A stretch of DNA of 64,000 nt. Origin: Diplosphaera chodatii (taxonomy: Eukaryota; Chlorophyta; Trebouxiophyceae; Prasiolales; Stichococcaceae). The DNA lies in the NCBI GenBank assembly GCA_032358165.1, contig JAALGY010000051.1, forward strand, positions 1,116,001 through 1,180,000. Reading direction: 5' to 3'. The translations under genes and the position numbers were made by a program. Below, in pieces: positions 11,780 to 23,936 of the stretch (position 1 is its first letter; the number at the start of each line of letters is the position of its first letter). The notes under the pieces were generated by a model. The model was not told where the DNA came from. It saw only the letters and a list, made by a program, of their open reading frames with translations, and made no database searches.

Positions 11780-12937
11780 TCACAGTGCAGCAGATACCTT
11801 TGGCTTCCTGTACTCAAGCTTTTGCACATCCACGTCCGCTGTGCCCGCTTCGTTGTGCACGAGCCTGTACACATAGATGTTCGCCTGCAAGGTACAGAAT
11901 GGGATTTGACGGTGCCTCGCAGCATGTGAACAAATGCTGAAAGCGCCAGCTTTGCTTGCCAGCAGGTCATGTGCATCAGCGAGTGGCATACCCGGCTGCC
12001 TTCTATGTCCATCAGCACGAAGCTGGGCTGCGCGTCAGGCGTGGTGGTGCTGTATGCCCCCGTTGCTGATCCGGGGTTGACAAAGTAGCTGTCCTCGTGC
12101 TTCACTGTCTGGGCAACATGCAGATGCCAGTCAGTCGAGTTGCCCTGGGTCTCGTCTGCTTGCAGTAAACGGAATGCACTCTTGCAGATGAGTCCTGGCT
12201 AAGGGTCTCTGCAAACTCGTAGTCTGCTGGCGACTTGCGAGATGTGCGCGGCCGCAGTTGCCCACCTGCAGCTGGTGCGTGTGCCCACTGACCAGCACAT
12301 CCACCCCTAGCCGCCGCTGCATGGCTGCAAGTGCATCTATGCTGCCCCACGGGACCACCTGTGGTGGCCATCGACAGCTCGATCATCCAGCGCAGGCCAT
12401 GCACTGATGGTACATACCACATGCCGACAGCCTGCAATACGTGTACAGATGCTGCAGCAGCCTCACCTGGTGACCGTGACACAGCCCCACTTTAAGGTCC
12501 CCAATGGCCAGCACCTCGTCCTCCGGCGCGCTGCTGGCCTCATCGCAGTCACCCTTGGTGATGTGCACATTGCCGCAGATGCTCTTCAGTAAGTCGAGCG
12601 TCTCCTGGACAGGGATGCATGTCAAGTCAATTCTCACACAAGGCAAGACTTGACCTCTGCAACGGATCATCAGTGTGAGGGCCCCTGCAGCGACAACCAG
12701 GGCGCACTTCTCACCCGTGTGTTGAGGTTGCCGGTGCATAGGATCTGCAAAGGTCATCGAAGCAGATTTCAAGCCAGAGTCGCTGTCACATGTACGCTGC
12801 AGCGTGAAACGTGTGCAGAGGCCTGATGTGCTCACGTGATGTATCCTGCCGGGAACCAGCAGTTTGCGGAACTGTGCGGGCAGGTCAGTGGCGCGGTCTG
12901 GGATGTGCGTGTCACCGATGCACAACACCAGCACCAT
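11780..12937 (-). CDS. VPS29: VPS29, retromer subunit
   Basis: Six exons (12836-12937, 12715-12744, 12467-12604, 12266-12358, 11992-12108, 11780-11884) are all phase 0 and give 194 residues, close to the usual 182-190. The protein is a metallophosphoesterase-like scaffold of the retromer cargo-recognition trimer with VPS35 and VPS26, acting on endosomes. It begins MVLVLCIGDTHIP and continues KLLVPGRIHH, ILCTGNLNTR, ITKGDCDE, GLCHGHQ, VLVSGHTH and VNPGSATGAY. All the metal-pocket positions of the family (D, H, N, D, H, H, H) are kept. The C-terminus ends LEYRKPKVSAAL. The gene is convergent with the TBC RabGAP gene, with 239 bp between stop codons. The start is the conserved family start. Confidence 0.95.
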
Positions 12938-13657
12938 TGCTGAGCCCAGTTGCTCTGCACTCCAGCTGCACTCTCGGAGTCTACAGCACGCGCAGGGCTC
13001 GCACAGTGGTGACAGCCTGTGTCGGAAGACTGGACAAGATCAATCAAACTTGGAATTTCGAGTGCTAAGCTGACGGCTTCGTCTGCGGGCAGATGCCTTT
13101 CTGGTATCTGGCAGCAGCTTGCAGAAGCTTACTGATGCGATGTTCACGTCTATCGACCGAAAGTTTCAATCCTCCAGTTGTGTATTGCAGTCGTCAGCAG
13201 CAGGGTGAAGACTTCTGTATGGTCTGACCGTTCGCACGGCTCAAATGCATCATAGCTGTTTTGCATGACGGTAGATCGAGCAAACCCCTCCTCATGTGAT
13301 TGTATTGCTCCCCTCCGGCACACGTACCTCCCGTCCCTGAGTTGAGCCCCTCTTGAGCGAGTTTCGACTGCTTGTGTAGCACAGCGTCCCCGTCAGCACC
13401 GTTGCCTGTGTGCAGTTTCCTGCGGGCTGCAATTGCACCCTGCTGTGTATTGCAAGTGGATACAATCAGCTGTGGCGTTGTGCAGCGTCCAATGAAGAGC
13501 ATCTGACCACAGCAGGAATTATGTTGCGGCACTACCAAAGCACGCTGGCAGCCGTTGGACTGCACCTCGGCACAGAGAAGCCAGCCAATCTGCAAGCGAG
13601 AGTCACCAAAAGCGCCAGAGCCGGCCGCCATGGCGGTCCTTGGGACATCATGCAGGT
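12938..13657. other. Divergent intergenic region between VPS29 and the DGAT2 gene
   Basis: A 720-bp spacer between divergent starts. It presumably holds both promoters and 5' UTRs. I see no exon-like sequence, repeat or RNA gene. A minus-strand frame across 13194-13631 has no family-like content and is read as chance. Confidence 0.4.
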
Positions 13658-15872
13658 ATGCAGGCTGCCGCTATGGCGCCTCCCCAGCATGGACTGCCTG
13701 CAACCCTGTTGCAACAGCCAGCTGCGTCCAGCACATCAAGCTACGTGCAACGCTTCCTGTTCTCGCTACTTCTTGCTGACACGGATGCGATGTTCGTGCC
13801 GCTGCAGGGCACCCTTTCGCTTGCGCAGCTGTGCGTCACGGAGACAGCTGTTGCTGCACTGACACTGGTAACGGCCTTTGCGCGGGAGGTGAAGCACGTG
13901 GGCGGCCTGGTGTTCTGGCTGGTGGCGCTGTACGCCAACATATGGGTGGCGGCACTCGCCGTGCTGGCGCTCCCCTCCTGGATCGCCCTCGGCATGCTGA
14001 TGTTTCAGGTGCTGATTTGGCCTCAGGGACACCTGCACCTGGTGTTCCCAAGCGTCTCTCTGGCTGCTGTTTGTGTACAGCACGCATGCTCAAACGCCTC
14101 CTGTCGGTGTGCTCTGCACGGCAAAAAGAACGGATGGCGGTGATGGTGCAATGCAGGGCGCACTGATCCTGCTGCCGCTGGGGGATGTGCCGCCAAAGTG
14201 GGCGTCCCGCATCCTGCGCTTCTCGATCTCGTCCGCCGTGAAGTTCTTCCCCATGCGGCTGATCATGGAGGACGAGGCCGCGCTGCAGACGTCTGGCAAG
14301 TACATCGTAGGTGCGCAAAGTTGGATCTTGCCCTGCGGCCTGCACATTCTGTGTCGCACTTCTGCGCTGCCTGACATCATGCAGCGTGCGTGGCGCTGAT
14401 CTCCGAAGCTGCCACCCTCGACCGTGAAAGCTGCGTCCATTGTCACCTGCAGCCTTTGAGCCGCACTCGGCGCTGCCGCTGGCCATGCCAGGCGTGTTCT
14501 GCGAGTACTCTGGGCTGTTGCCGCCTGCTCTGAAGGGCATCAAAGTCCTGGCGTCCTCCTCGGTGGGTGCTGCTTCCGTTTTTGACGCAGCTGTCCGCCT
14601 TTGATGCATGCACTGCGGCAACTCGGGTCAGCCGTCCATCCTGTGTGACTTCTCGGCCTGAAGCTTTCACCCAATGCATGCAGATATTCTTTGTGCCGGG
14701 TTTGCGGCACGCATGGCACTGGTTGGGTCTGCGCCCAGTGTCGAGGAAGTCGATGGCGAAGCTTCTGTCGTCAGGCAGCAGCGTGGCGCTTTGCCCTGGC
14801 GGTGTACAGGTATGGGGCAGAATGCTTGTAAGGAACAGCCAGCTGGGCAGCCCGCATGCAGACATCAAGGACCTCCTCCAGCTGTGGTGCAAGGCCTGCA
14901 ACCTCGAGGCCGTCCCTGCCGCAGGAATGCCTGCACATGAAGCACCATGAGGAAGTCATGTACCTGCGGCGGCGCACAGGTCAGTGCCACGCTGTGCTGA
15001 CAGATGGTTGCTTGCCCATGTGGATCCCACTACGAGTTTTTTGAGTGCATGCCGACCTGTGATGCAGGGTTTGTGCGCATGGCGATGCAGCAGGGGGCGG
15101 ACATTCTGCCTGCGTTCGCTTTTGGGTATGCTTAGAACAAGGATCTGCAAATCCAATCCACCTGCACATGATCCTTGGCCACTTAACTGATAGCGCTCGC
15201 ACCATATGCGCAGGCAGACCTACATGTATTCATGGGTCAAACCAGGTGAGCAGCACATGTGTTAGCATTGCTTCCATGAGCTCACATGCCCTGGTGTTGC
15301 AGATGCAGTGCAGCATTTTTAATGTGCCGTCTCATATCCTGCAGGGCCTCCAGTGATTCCGATGCAAGTGGTGGAGATGCTGGCCCGCACCATTGGCTTC
15401 CTGCCGCTGCTCATATACGGTGAGTGTCTGTTTTTGCAGCTGCAGAAGCCTAGGAATGATCGGCATGCAATCAGCATGGCACGCAGCATTTCACAGTTGA
15501 AGACATTGCTGCAGGTGTGAAGGGCACGCCAATGCCACACTGCGTGCCAATCACTGTCGTGATGGGGAAGCCGTTCCAGGTTCCGCACATCGCAGACCCC
15601 ACGCACGAACAGGTGCATGCCTTCGCAGGGTGCCCGCAGCCCATGTCCGCATGACATCAGCCTCCTACTTCTATGTGCTGGCCTCAACGTAGGCACACGA
15701 TGCAGGTGTAACAAGCACCGTCGAGGGCGCCACCAGGCGGTCTGTCACATGTTCGGCGCTGCACCGACAGGTGAAGGAGCAGCTGGACCGGTTCATCGGC
15801 GTGATGGAGCGGCTGGTGGACGGCCACCGCGCGATGGCCGGCTACCCCGACCTGCCGCTCCGCGTGTACTGA
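13658..15872 (+). CDS. Type-2 diacylglycerol acyltransferase (DGAT2)
   Basis: Ten exons (13658-14008, 14157-14310, 14453-14562, 14684-14809, 14925-14979, 15068-15125, 15214-15245, 15345-15419, 15515-15612, 15771-15872) give 386 residues, typical for the family. It transfers a fatty acid from acyl-CoA to diacylglycerol, making triacylglycerol at the ER. An N-terminal hydrophobic hairpin (TETAVAALTLVTAF and GGLVFWLVALYANIWVAALA) precedes the catalytic region. The plant-style EPHS motif stands in FEPHSALPLAMPG, in place of the animal HPHG. Further on are VALCPGGVQE, RRRTGFVRMAMQQGADILPA, GQTYMYSW and ITVVMGKPFQVP, all canonical DGAT2 blocks. The start is the first ATG in the open frame; a second in-frame ATG (MAPPQ) lies 15 nt downstream. 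Algae usually have several DGAT2 paralogues, so I give no isoform name. Confidence 0.92.
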
Positions 15873-16465
15873 GCAACCTGCGGCGGATTCGGGCGTGGCG
15901 GTGGCAGGCGGCGCCCCAGCCTGCCGTCCTCACGACCCCTCCAGCGGCCTGGTGCTGAGCGCAGCGCAGCGTCAGCGAGTCGTGATCTGGCAGCATGTGC
16001 GGCTGCGATGGGGTCCCATGTGACCCGGCGGATGAGCAGCACGCTTTCGAAGGCTGCAAGGGTATAGGAACCAGGAACTTATGTATTGTAGCAAGCTTTA
16101 GATCAGCACTCCATCATGTGTCACTGTCTCGTTTTCCGCCACTGGGGGACAGCCCTTGCAATCTGCCGCCTCAGCACATTTGACATCGCGCATATTGTTT
16201 GACACACCTGCTTGCTTGGACTTGGGTGCTATGGGTGTAGGAGCTATGGGGGTGCAGTGTGCGCCATATAGGATTGTTGTGTCAGGACAGGGGAGCAGAA
16301 CGCAGGAGCTTGTGCACACCAGCTTCAGAGGAGTGTGCACCGAGATAATGCAGACTTGCTGATGTAAACCAAGATTCGCTGATATCTGCATCTATATACG
16401 ATGACTGAACGAACATAGCATATCCATGGGCGCTCTGTTGGTTGCTTTCCTGAGGACCCATGCCA
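15873..16465. other. Convergent intergenic region (3' UTRs of DGAT2 and lumen TPR genes)
   Basis: Two genes end here on opposite strands. A TGTAA element, the usual poly(A) signal of green algae, occurs on the plus strand at 16363-16367, about 490 nt after the DGAT2 stop. I see no exon, repeat or RNA gene. Confidence 0.4.
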
Positions 16466-18386
16466 TCATACTGCCCTGATCTCTTTGAAGGCCTCCAGGT
16501 CCCTCAGCAGCCTGCACGTGCAATTGATGCAAATGAATTTTGACCCTCACGCATCATGAGCAAGCAGCAACTAGTGTTAGTTGATGTGAAACTGACCACA
16601 ATTTCTGTGCATGCTGGGCGCGCCGCGGCCATTGGCAGTCGGCGGACGAAGCCACACCTGGGCGGCCAGTGGCGCTGGGACCGGAGCCAGTTGGCGTCCT
16701 TGTAGCGGATGTCGTCCACCCGGCCCCACTGCGTCTCCGCCTCCCCACGCTTGCCGATCTGCAGCGCGCGGCAGTCCCCACGGTCATGTGAGCATACCTT
16801 TGCAGCTCCGACACACTGTCAGCTGGGCGATGTCAGGTCTCTGCTTGAGTTGAGCTTCGACCGCAGACAACCTCACCTCCCACAGTGCGAGTGCAAGTGC
16901 AGCACGCATGTCATCGAAGTCCTGATAGCGCCTGAGCAGCTGCCTGTAGAAGTGAAACAGCATGTTGTGAGGACAGATCGCTGGTGTGCTTTGCTGCATG
17001 GCATACTTGGGCCCACCTATCTGGCGCGGTATATACAAAGCATGGTACACATCAAAAGCCGACCTGCCACCATCGACGATGAGGCTTACCGCATTTGCCG
17101 GACTGCACGGTCGGTCTGGCCCAGCTGGAACAGAGCGAGCGCCTGATTGCCGGATGCAAAGGCAAACTCGGGCGCTAATGACGCCGCCTTGCCAAAGCAC
17201 TGCTCTGCAACCTGCATAGGGGAGCCAGCCGATTAGCAGACACAGGCTGCTGTGGAGTTTGTAAGTGCATGCAGCCGGCTACCCCGCAGGGCACCCACCT
17301 CCCAGTTGCCAAGCGCTGCATTTGGGTTGCCAAGGTTGTTCCAAGCGCCTGCAGACATGCCAGCGGACAAAGCACCGTTCATCTCGAGATACAGCATTTA
17401 CATGACGACAGAATGGCTCACTCGTCCAACGATATGCCGGCATGCTATCTGTGCCCTCACTTGGGTCATTTGGTGCAGCCGCCAAGACTGCCTTGTAGTC
17501 TGCAATGGCCTCCTCCCACCGCTGCATGCCCTCGAGCGCTACTCCCCTGCGGAATGCATGCTATGCCACTTGCATGATGTTCGGCTTGATTTACTGGACT
17601 GAAGGCAACACGACCTAAGCTGTGGTCAGTGCTGCCTGCTGCAGTCTAATGTGTTTGACGCACCTGTTGAGCACTGGGTCGACCGCCCAAGGGCACAGCT
17701 CGATCGCCGCATTGAAGCTCTTCAGCGCCTCCTGCAGCTTGCCCTGCCGAGTGAGCGCATTGCCGCGGTTGCCCAGAGCCCTGCACCGATCGAGGGCGGC
17801 ATTGACCGTTTGCGATTCTGCGACATCTATAAGGCTCGGCTGCGTCCATGCGGACAACGAGCATGCTGCACCTGCCAACGATGTCTGGAACCCAATCCGC
17901 CTTCACGTCGCGGTAGGTGTCGATCAGCTCGGTCCACAGCGCTTCTTCCTGCTGCACTGTCTCGGCGTTGAGAGCCTTCTGCAGCAGGTTCGCAGCAGCC
18001 CGCAGCTGGGGATCTGCTGCGTCGTAGCTGCGCTGATCTGGCGCCAAGCTGAGATTGATGCGCGCCGGTGGTACATCCGATGCAGCCAAGGCATCATCTG
18101 ATCGCATCAACAGAAACGCTGTCCCTGCGCTGCTGATCAACAAGCCACGGCGACTGTGACCTTCTGCGTCCGGTTGCCAAGCACCGGCACCTCTGCACGC
18201 TGCGCTCGCTGGAGGCAGTGAAGCGCCTGACCCATGCTGGCCAATGGTCGCCGTGCATCTTGAGGATGTAGGCAGCCGTCGCGAATGAGCACGTCTGTGT
18301 GCTGCTGTTGCCACAACCGGTTGTCTGCGGCAACGGCCGCTGCAAGCGCAGGTGCAGCTCTGCGCCTGCAACAGGCACTGCACCAT
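16466..18386 (-). CDS. Thylakoid-lumen TPR protein, Tat-targeted
   Basis: Eight exons (17872-18386, 17664-17780, 17461-17546, 17299-17348, 17090-17211, 16877-16943, 16658-16758, 16466-16511) give 367 residues. The N-terminus is bipartite. A basic, Ser/Ala-rich plastid transit peptide is followed by a twin-arginine lumen signal, SRRGLLISSAGTAFLLMRS (RR at 79-80), and an AxA-type cleavage site in DDALAAS (~99-103). The mature part begins DVPPARINLSLAPDQRSYD. At least three TPR units follow: ALGNRGNALTRQGKLQEALK, GMQRWEEAIADYKAVLAAAP and WNNLGNPNAALGNWE. The C-terminal block is WGRVDDIRYKDANWLRSQRH. This layout matches the Arabidopsis chloroplast-lumen TPR family (AT2G37400/AT3G53560/AT5G02590 type). 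Its partner in the lumen is unknown. Confidence 0.85.
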
Positions 18387-18726
18387 GCTGCAGAACTTTC
18401 AGCAGGGTTGGTGCAAGCAGAAGACCTGTTGTTGCGAGATGCTACAGTGCTAAAGAAGCTGACGCTTCTGTAGTAACTCTGATACTTGCTGCGCTTCTGT
18501 CTGATCAACGGGCAGCCACGCTGAAACCACATGTCACGTGCTGTACGATGAACAGCTGAGCAAACTGCAAGTGCAGGAACGCTCATGTTGTAGGATAAAC
18601 CGCGCTGCAATTACACTGTGCGCAGCTGCTTCACAACCAGGCAGTCACCATATCACTACAACATTGGCGCTTGACCATACAAGTTGCCCAATTCTGTACA
18701 ATGTTCACCGCCTCATACTGTACAAG
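18387..18726. other. Intergenic region between two tandem minus-strand genes
   Basis: This 340-bp stretch should hold the promoter of the lumen TPR gene and the 3' UTR of the ZC3H3-like gene. No TATA-like element, repeat or exon stands out. Confidence 0.4.
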
Positions 18727-21550
18727 TTACACTTCCATAAACTCCCCCCAGGCAAGGCCCTCGTCCCCGTACTCCGAGTCTGATGCCGATTCCCAATTGG
18801 CATCCTCCTCTTCCTCTGATGACGAAGCCGCACATGTGACCGGTTCAGCATTGGCAGCTGCACCCACAAACCCTGCTGCCGCTTCACCATGCATAGTAGT
18901 CTCCACTTCGAAGTAGCGCTTGCGCTTCGCCGGCCTGGCTCTGCCTGTCGCCTGCCCATGAAGACGATCTGGATTGTCAGCAGCAACCATGGCACAGCCT
19001 CTGTCCACGTCTGTCCAGCGTGGACCGTCTGTGTAAGAGCTTGGACTAGCTTGTCGGCCTGATGAGGCCTTGGACGGTCGTCCAACTGTTACCTGGGCGC
19101 CAGGTCGCAAGACGCGCTGTCGCCGCAGCTGCCGCACCATCTCCGGCGTCAGGTGCTTCTGCCGGCATGCCACGCCACTGGGGCACCAGCCGCGCAGGAA
19201 CGCCTCGCAGACACGTGCATTTGGGTCCAGCTTTACATGCAGATATGGACAGTCCGTCTTGCTGCACGCACCCTGCACATACAGGAAACGAGGTACTATG
19301 AACGTATGTGCAGCAAAGGAGGTTTAAGCATTGTCAGTGACCATGCGACGGGCGCAACTGCATCAGCAACACTCAGCAACACTAGTGCCTGTTAAGGACC
19401 TGAAGGAAGAAGGTGCAGACAGGCATCAGATCTGGCCGCTGCTGGTGTTGGAGCGGGCAGGTTGCTGCCTCGCAGCGGCCCTGCAGCCACTTGGGGCAGA
19501 CCGCCACCTTGCTGGAGTCGTGCACAAACCTGCATCGCTGCCGGTCCTTGCACTTCCCAATTCTGCACAGAAGCAGCGAGCACACGATTAAGTACCTCTG
19601 TGGTCTCGCGAGGTTCTGATGACCTTTGACGCCACCATGTGCAGCGCAACAGCATGCAGAGGATGCGGTGACCAGACGCATCCGCGCACCAACCTGCAGA
19701 AGTCAGTGCAGTAGATCTGCGGCGGCAGCTTGGCCGACTTGGCGCGTGGTTTCCGACCGAGTCTGCTGGCAGCGGTCCGCTTCCGGGCGCCCGCGCTTCT
19801 TGCGGAAAAAGGGCTGCTGCCCAGCTGCATACGCAGCTTCCGCCGTACGCTCGCGCTGCCATGCACGCTGGATGGCGAGCCTGGCAAGCCGCCGAGCCGC
19901 CTGACGAGTGCACGTCGGAACCTCCCACGCACAGAGTAGCGGTGCGCCTTGTCAGCGCTCACCTGCACCATGAGGATGATTCAGGCAAGCACCACCAGAC
20001 ATGAAAGGCACAGGCACAAAACTGGCACGCATGGGTTTTGAGCTCAACCAGTGCAACTGGCAATCCTTGGGCACCTGTCGGAGGAGTTGTGCGGGCGTGC
20101 TGGGTGCTGGTGCGGGTGTATGCGGCTGGCGCTGCAGCGTTCGGCTGCGGCCCACGCCGCCACCGACCCTGTACATGTGGCCCGCGATCCGCTGCAGCTT
20201 TGCTGGCCGCTGGGCGCTCGCCCGCACAGCCTCGCCCGGTCTGCTCTGCACTGGCTGCCTGCCCAGACCGGGTGACTTGTGTCCAGGTGTTAGCCTAGCT
20301 GGCCGAGCTGCCATGGCCTGGGCTGCTGCTGCTGCCGATGGTCCTGGCGCTGACGCTGCCACTGCCAAAGCCGTCGCTGCTTGCCGATGCCAGGTGTGCG
20401 CCGGCTTCCGCATGTGCTTGTGTGACGCCACAGCAGCAGATGCCTGCATGACTGTGCCGCTGCTGCCAGGGTGGCCGACCTGGCGCAACCAGGTGGAAGC
20501 CTTCTGCCCTGCACGCCGGCTGGCAGTCTGCCTGTAGCTGCCCGGCGACCTGAGGCTTGCAGCGGTGCTGCCCCTGCGCCCACCGCACCGCACTGCCCAT
20601 GCTGGCAACACTGGCCTGTATGCCCTGCCAGGCGAACAGGCTGGTGCAGCGGCTGCAGTGCCTCGCCTGCTGCGCTGGCTGATGATGCTGTCAGCTGCAG
20701 GTACACTCACTCCTGTGCCAGCCGCCGCAGACCTACTTGCTCCGGCAGTGCAAGCAGTGGCCGCTAGCTCAGGCCGCACCCACTGCTTGCTGCCTGCCCG
20801 CTGCCGTGCTACGCGTCCTGCTGGAACAGCAGGCTGCTGTGGAGCGCCAGGCGCCAGGAGATGCTTCCTGCCAGACGCTGTCGCAGCTGTTGCTGATGCT
20901 GAGGAGCCCGAGTGCCTGCGCTGTGGTGATCTGCCAGCAAGCGCTGCCGCACGCACCGTCATCTGCTGCTGAAACACATCACGTGGGTGTGTGGCACCGG
21001 CAAATGATGGTACTGCTGCCACCTGACTGCGTGGTAGCGGCCCCTTGCCATCTGGCCGACCTCCACAACCAAGCCTTGATGCGGCCGCAGGCAAACCGGG
21101 CCGTACTGCCGGGCTTGCCTCTGCTGCACTGTGCTGCGGCACGCTGAGCGTCAGCTGATTGGGCCGCTTACGGACGTACTGCTTACTGGACGTCTGGCTG
21201 GTGAGGTTCTTCGAGCCTGCCACTGTGCTGAGCGCCTCCTTCTGCGCTTGCAACGCCGTCCGGAGCTGGCTGTCAAAGGCCGGGTCATGACTTGCAGCTG
21301 CCGAAGCCCGCAACGCTCCGGACTGCTGTGCAGCTCTGCTGTCGAGCCCCTGCTGCCGCGCTGCGACGCCAGCAACACGCTGTGGTGGTCTACTCGGCAG
21401 TGCTGCTGGAGGATCTACGCCACCATCTGCAGGCGCCTGTGGCCTCGTCCAGACCCGCTTGTGCCCGAGGCTAGTGTTGTCTACCGCCGTACCAACCTCC
21501 CCACGGACCCAGCGCTTGCTCCTCGGCCGCTGCTGCGTTTCAGAGGCCAT
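18727..21550 (-). CDS. ZC3H3-like CCCH zinc-finger protein
   Basis: Four exons (20075-21550, 19694-19962, 19400-19562, 18727-19272) give 817 residues. The C-terminal half has four CCCH fingers: YCTDFCRIGKCKDRQRCRF, VAVCPKWLQGRCEAATCP, MPVCTFFLQGACSKTDCP and ARVCEAFLRGWCPSGVAC, each ending in the ligand histidine. Contiguous CCCH arrays of this spacing typify ZC3H3 and its relatives, which act in mRNA polyadenylation and export. The 492-residue first exon is Ala/Ser/Arg-rich and carries scattered basic-aromatic repeats (SKRWVRG, HKRVWTR, SKQYVRKR, SKQWVRPE). It also has the ZC3H3-type phrase GHMYRVGG...RTLQR. The acidic tail (SSSEEEEDANWESASDSEYG) ends at 18727. The first intron was placed to keep the phase into SADKAHRYSVRGRF. 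The family call is good; functional detail is inferred. Confidence 0.82.
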
Positions 21551-22140
21551 GGGCTAATCGAGGCATCACGTGCAAGCCTTTTGAGCGCTGGCAGTTTCTT
21601 ACACTATGAGGCACGGAGCACCTGAGCATGTCATGTCATGAAGTATGAAAGTTGCTGACACCTGCAATAGGCATGTCACGCACGAGCAAACTATGCAGGG
21701 ATCTCTGGACGCCCTGCAGTAGTAGAATTATTCTTGGACATTATTGTTGGCAGAGCAACTTCACCGACCAGGGCCAAAGCATACAATGCTATGTGCCTTC
21801 GACTAAGCGTTCATGCATCCTTCTGTGTTGGACAAATGGCATACGTCCTAAGACAGCACGACCTTGTGATGTTTCGCATTAGAGGAAGAGGAATGATGCA
21901 AGGTCCTGAGCCCCGGCTGGCCTGGCATATCGTGCAGAACACATGGTAGGTCACAACAGCTGCTACAGCTTTCAGCTACAACCCCTGAGACGGAATACAC
22001 GCAAGAGCCTGTGTCTGCAACAAGCCAGGCATTTGACAGCACAGGCCGTCGTGTGTGCCATCAGGTGTATGCCCATGCAGGGTTGCGCATTTGAGTTGTA
22101 CTAATGCCTGCCCTAAAGAGACTCCTGATCAGAGCGCAGC
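21551..22140. other. Intergenic region between two tandem minus-strand genes
   Basis: This 590-bp region should contain the promoter of the ZC3H3-like gene and the 3' UTR of the phosphatase gene. Base composition is lower in GC than the flanking exons. I see no exon with family-like sequence, no repeat and no RNA gene. Confidence 0.4.
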
Positions 22141-23936
22141 CTATCTCTGCTGCAACTGCCCCTCCTGTTTGCGCTGCAGCCGATCATCCGGCTTTCTGCT
22201 GAAGGTGGCCGCGACTGCTGCACTTGGCACCAGCCGGTGCTTGGGCGCCTGCAGCACATGTGCGCAGCGTGCTGAATCATCCAGTGCTTAGTCGCTGACT
22301 TGCAAGCAATCAAGTGTGCACACTACCATACAAGCTGCACAGCTTACCAGAATGCCTCGCTGCGTCCACTGCCGTACGTAGCGCTCTTCTACCCTCCTTG
22401 ACTGTGAGCACCACGCAGGTGAAAAGCTTACATGCCAACTGCCAGTGTTGGCAGAGCCTAAGGGCAGCGTGACATTTGTGCACAGCACATGTACAGGATG
22501 TGCGACAAGTCTGATGGCCCTCAACCGCACAATCTCACCATCTTGACTGTGCTGGGCTCGCCGTCCCAGGTGAGCGGCGCTGGCCGGATGGTCAGCATGC
22601 CCAGCCTGTTGCCGAAGACCACGTCCGTCATGTAGCGGTCGCCCACCATCACCAGCTCCTCCGTCTTGCACCTGCACGTTGCAGGATCCACGCCAGCGGC
22701 AACATCAGCAGAGCAGGGTAAGCTGCAACCAGCGCGGCCATGCACTTGCGTCAACACTGGACTCATTGAGGGACACGAATGTCAGATACAGGTGAGTGCC
22801 CACCCAAAGTGCCGCTCCAAGTCCTCGGGGCCGCCAGCCGGTTTCTTCTCGCTGTGTCGCAGCACCGGCACGCCCAAGTCCTTTTCAAGCTTCTCTGCCA
22901 CATGACCTGCAGAGCAGTACGGCAGATATGAGCAGACGGGCATGCAACGCGCCAGTCATGCACGATGCAATCAGGGCCCGCATGGCTGGTATGTACCTTC
23001 AGGGTCAAACTGCTGCAGCCCTGCCGAGTTGCTGAAGATGCACACTCTGCCCTCAAATACCCTGTTGCATTCATCAAGAGACTGCTGCAGTGACGGGTGC
23101 ACCTGCAGATGTGAGCCAGAGATTGGGGTATGCTACTGTACAGTACATGCTGTAGAGCACTGCATCAAGACTCCATGTGTGTGGCAGTTGCAAGGGCAAC
23201 CTGCTCTAGGAACGGCAGCGTCAGGGTGTTGTCCTTGTCAAAGGCAGCCCCCTTGAAGCCGGCACGCTTGACCGCGGCCCAGTCCACCCACCGGATGTCT
23301 GGCACACTGACATGTGGAATTGCCAGTGTCTCATTTCCCTGTGAATGAACGACCAACCGTGTTGAAAATGACGTGCACGCGTTGCTGTCTGCAGGCTGTG
23401 CACAGACACAGGGCTCTCGCGACAATCTCGCACAGCCGCGTGACACTGAGGGCTCATTCGCTTTTGCTCACCCCTCGCACGTGCAGAAACAGGTTCACGC
23501 CTGCCAGGTTGATGCTCTGCGTCGCCTTTTGCCACCAGCTGATGCGTTTCTCCTGTGAGCCGGTCGGAAAGATGTCTTGATCTGAATCGCAGAGTCACCG
23601 TGCAAAGGTGAGCCAGGCAGCCAGTACACGTACTGGTGGTGGTGCAGTGGGCGGCGGTTCTGCAAGTTCATCTGGAGTTGCAGGATGTGACATAGCCACT
23701 GTGCGGTGCACCAGCCGCCTCGTCTCACGGTGATCACGCGGGCCCTGCAAGGAGCAACAGCCAAATCCATGTACCGCATCCGACGGTCAAAGCGACCGGA
23801 AGGCAGCGCAACCTGATTTGTGTTGCATGTGCACAGCCGTGGCCTGACCCACCTGCAAGTTCAGTGTGCCGTTTCGGCTGGGCAGTTTCACGGATCGACT
23901 GCCAAGCGCAGACGCCGTGGAAAGACTGCACTTCAT
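22141..23936 (-). CDS. Phosphatidylglycerophosphate phosphatase (PGPP1/GEP4 type, HAD superfamily)
   Basis: Nine exons (23853-23936, 23634-23744, 23472-23552, 23201-23338, 22997-23102, 22804-22906, 22539-22671, 22348-22401, 22141-22248) give 305 residues. The enzyme dephosphorylates phosphatidylglycerophosphate to phosphatidylglycerol, a thylakoid lipid and the cardiolipin precursor. HAD motif I is FDKDNTLT, with both aspartates. Motif II is CIFSNSAG, motif III is the lysine in SEKKPAGG, and motif IV is VGDRYMTDVVFGN. The family signature IPHVSVPDIRWVDW precedes motif I, and QSINLAGVNLFLHVRG marks the membrane-proximal start. Exon 1 (MKCSLSTASALGSRSVKLP) looks like an organelle transit peptide. 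The stop is TAG. The start is the only ATG giving this leader. Plastid versus mitochondrial location is undecided. Confidence 0.9.

Noticed and set aside
13836..14621. 261-codon minus-strand frame
   Set aside because: It overlaps DGAT2 exons 1-3 antisense and ignores their splice sites; no domain-like sequence.
20001..21147. Plus-strand frames of 136-178 codons
   Set aside because: Antisense to the large first exon of the ZC3H3-like gene.
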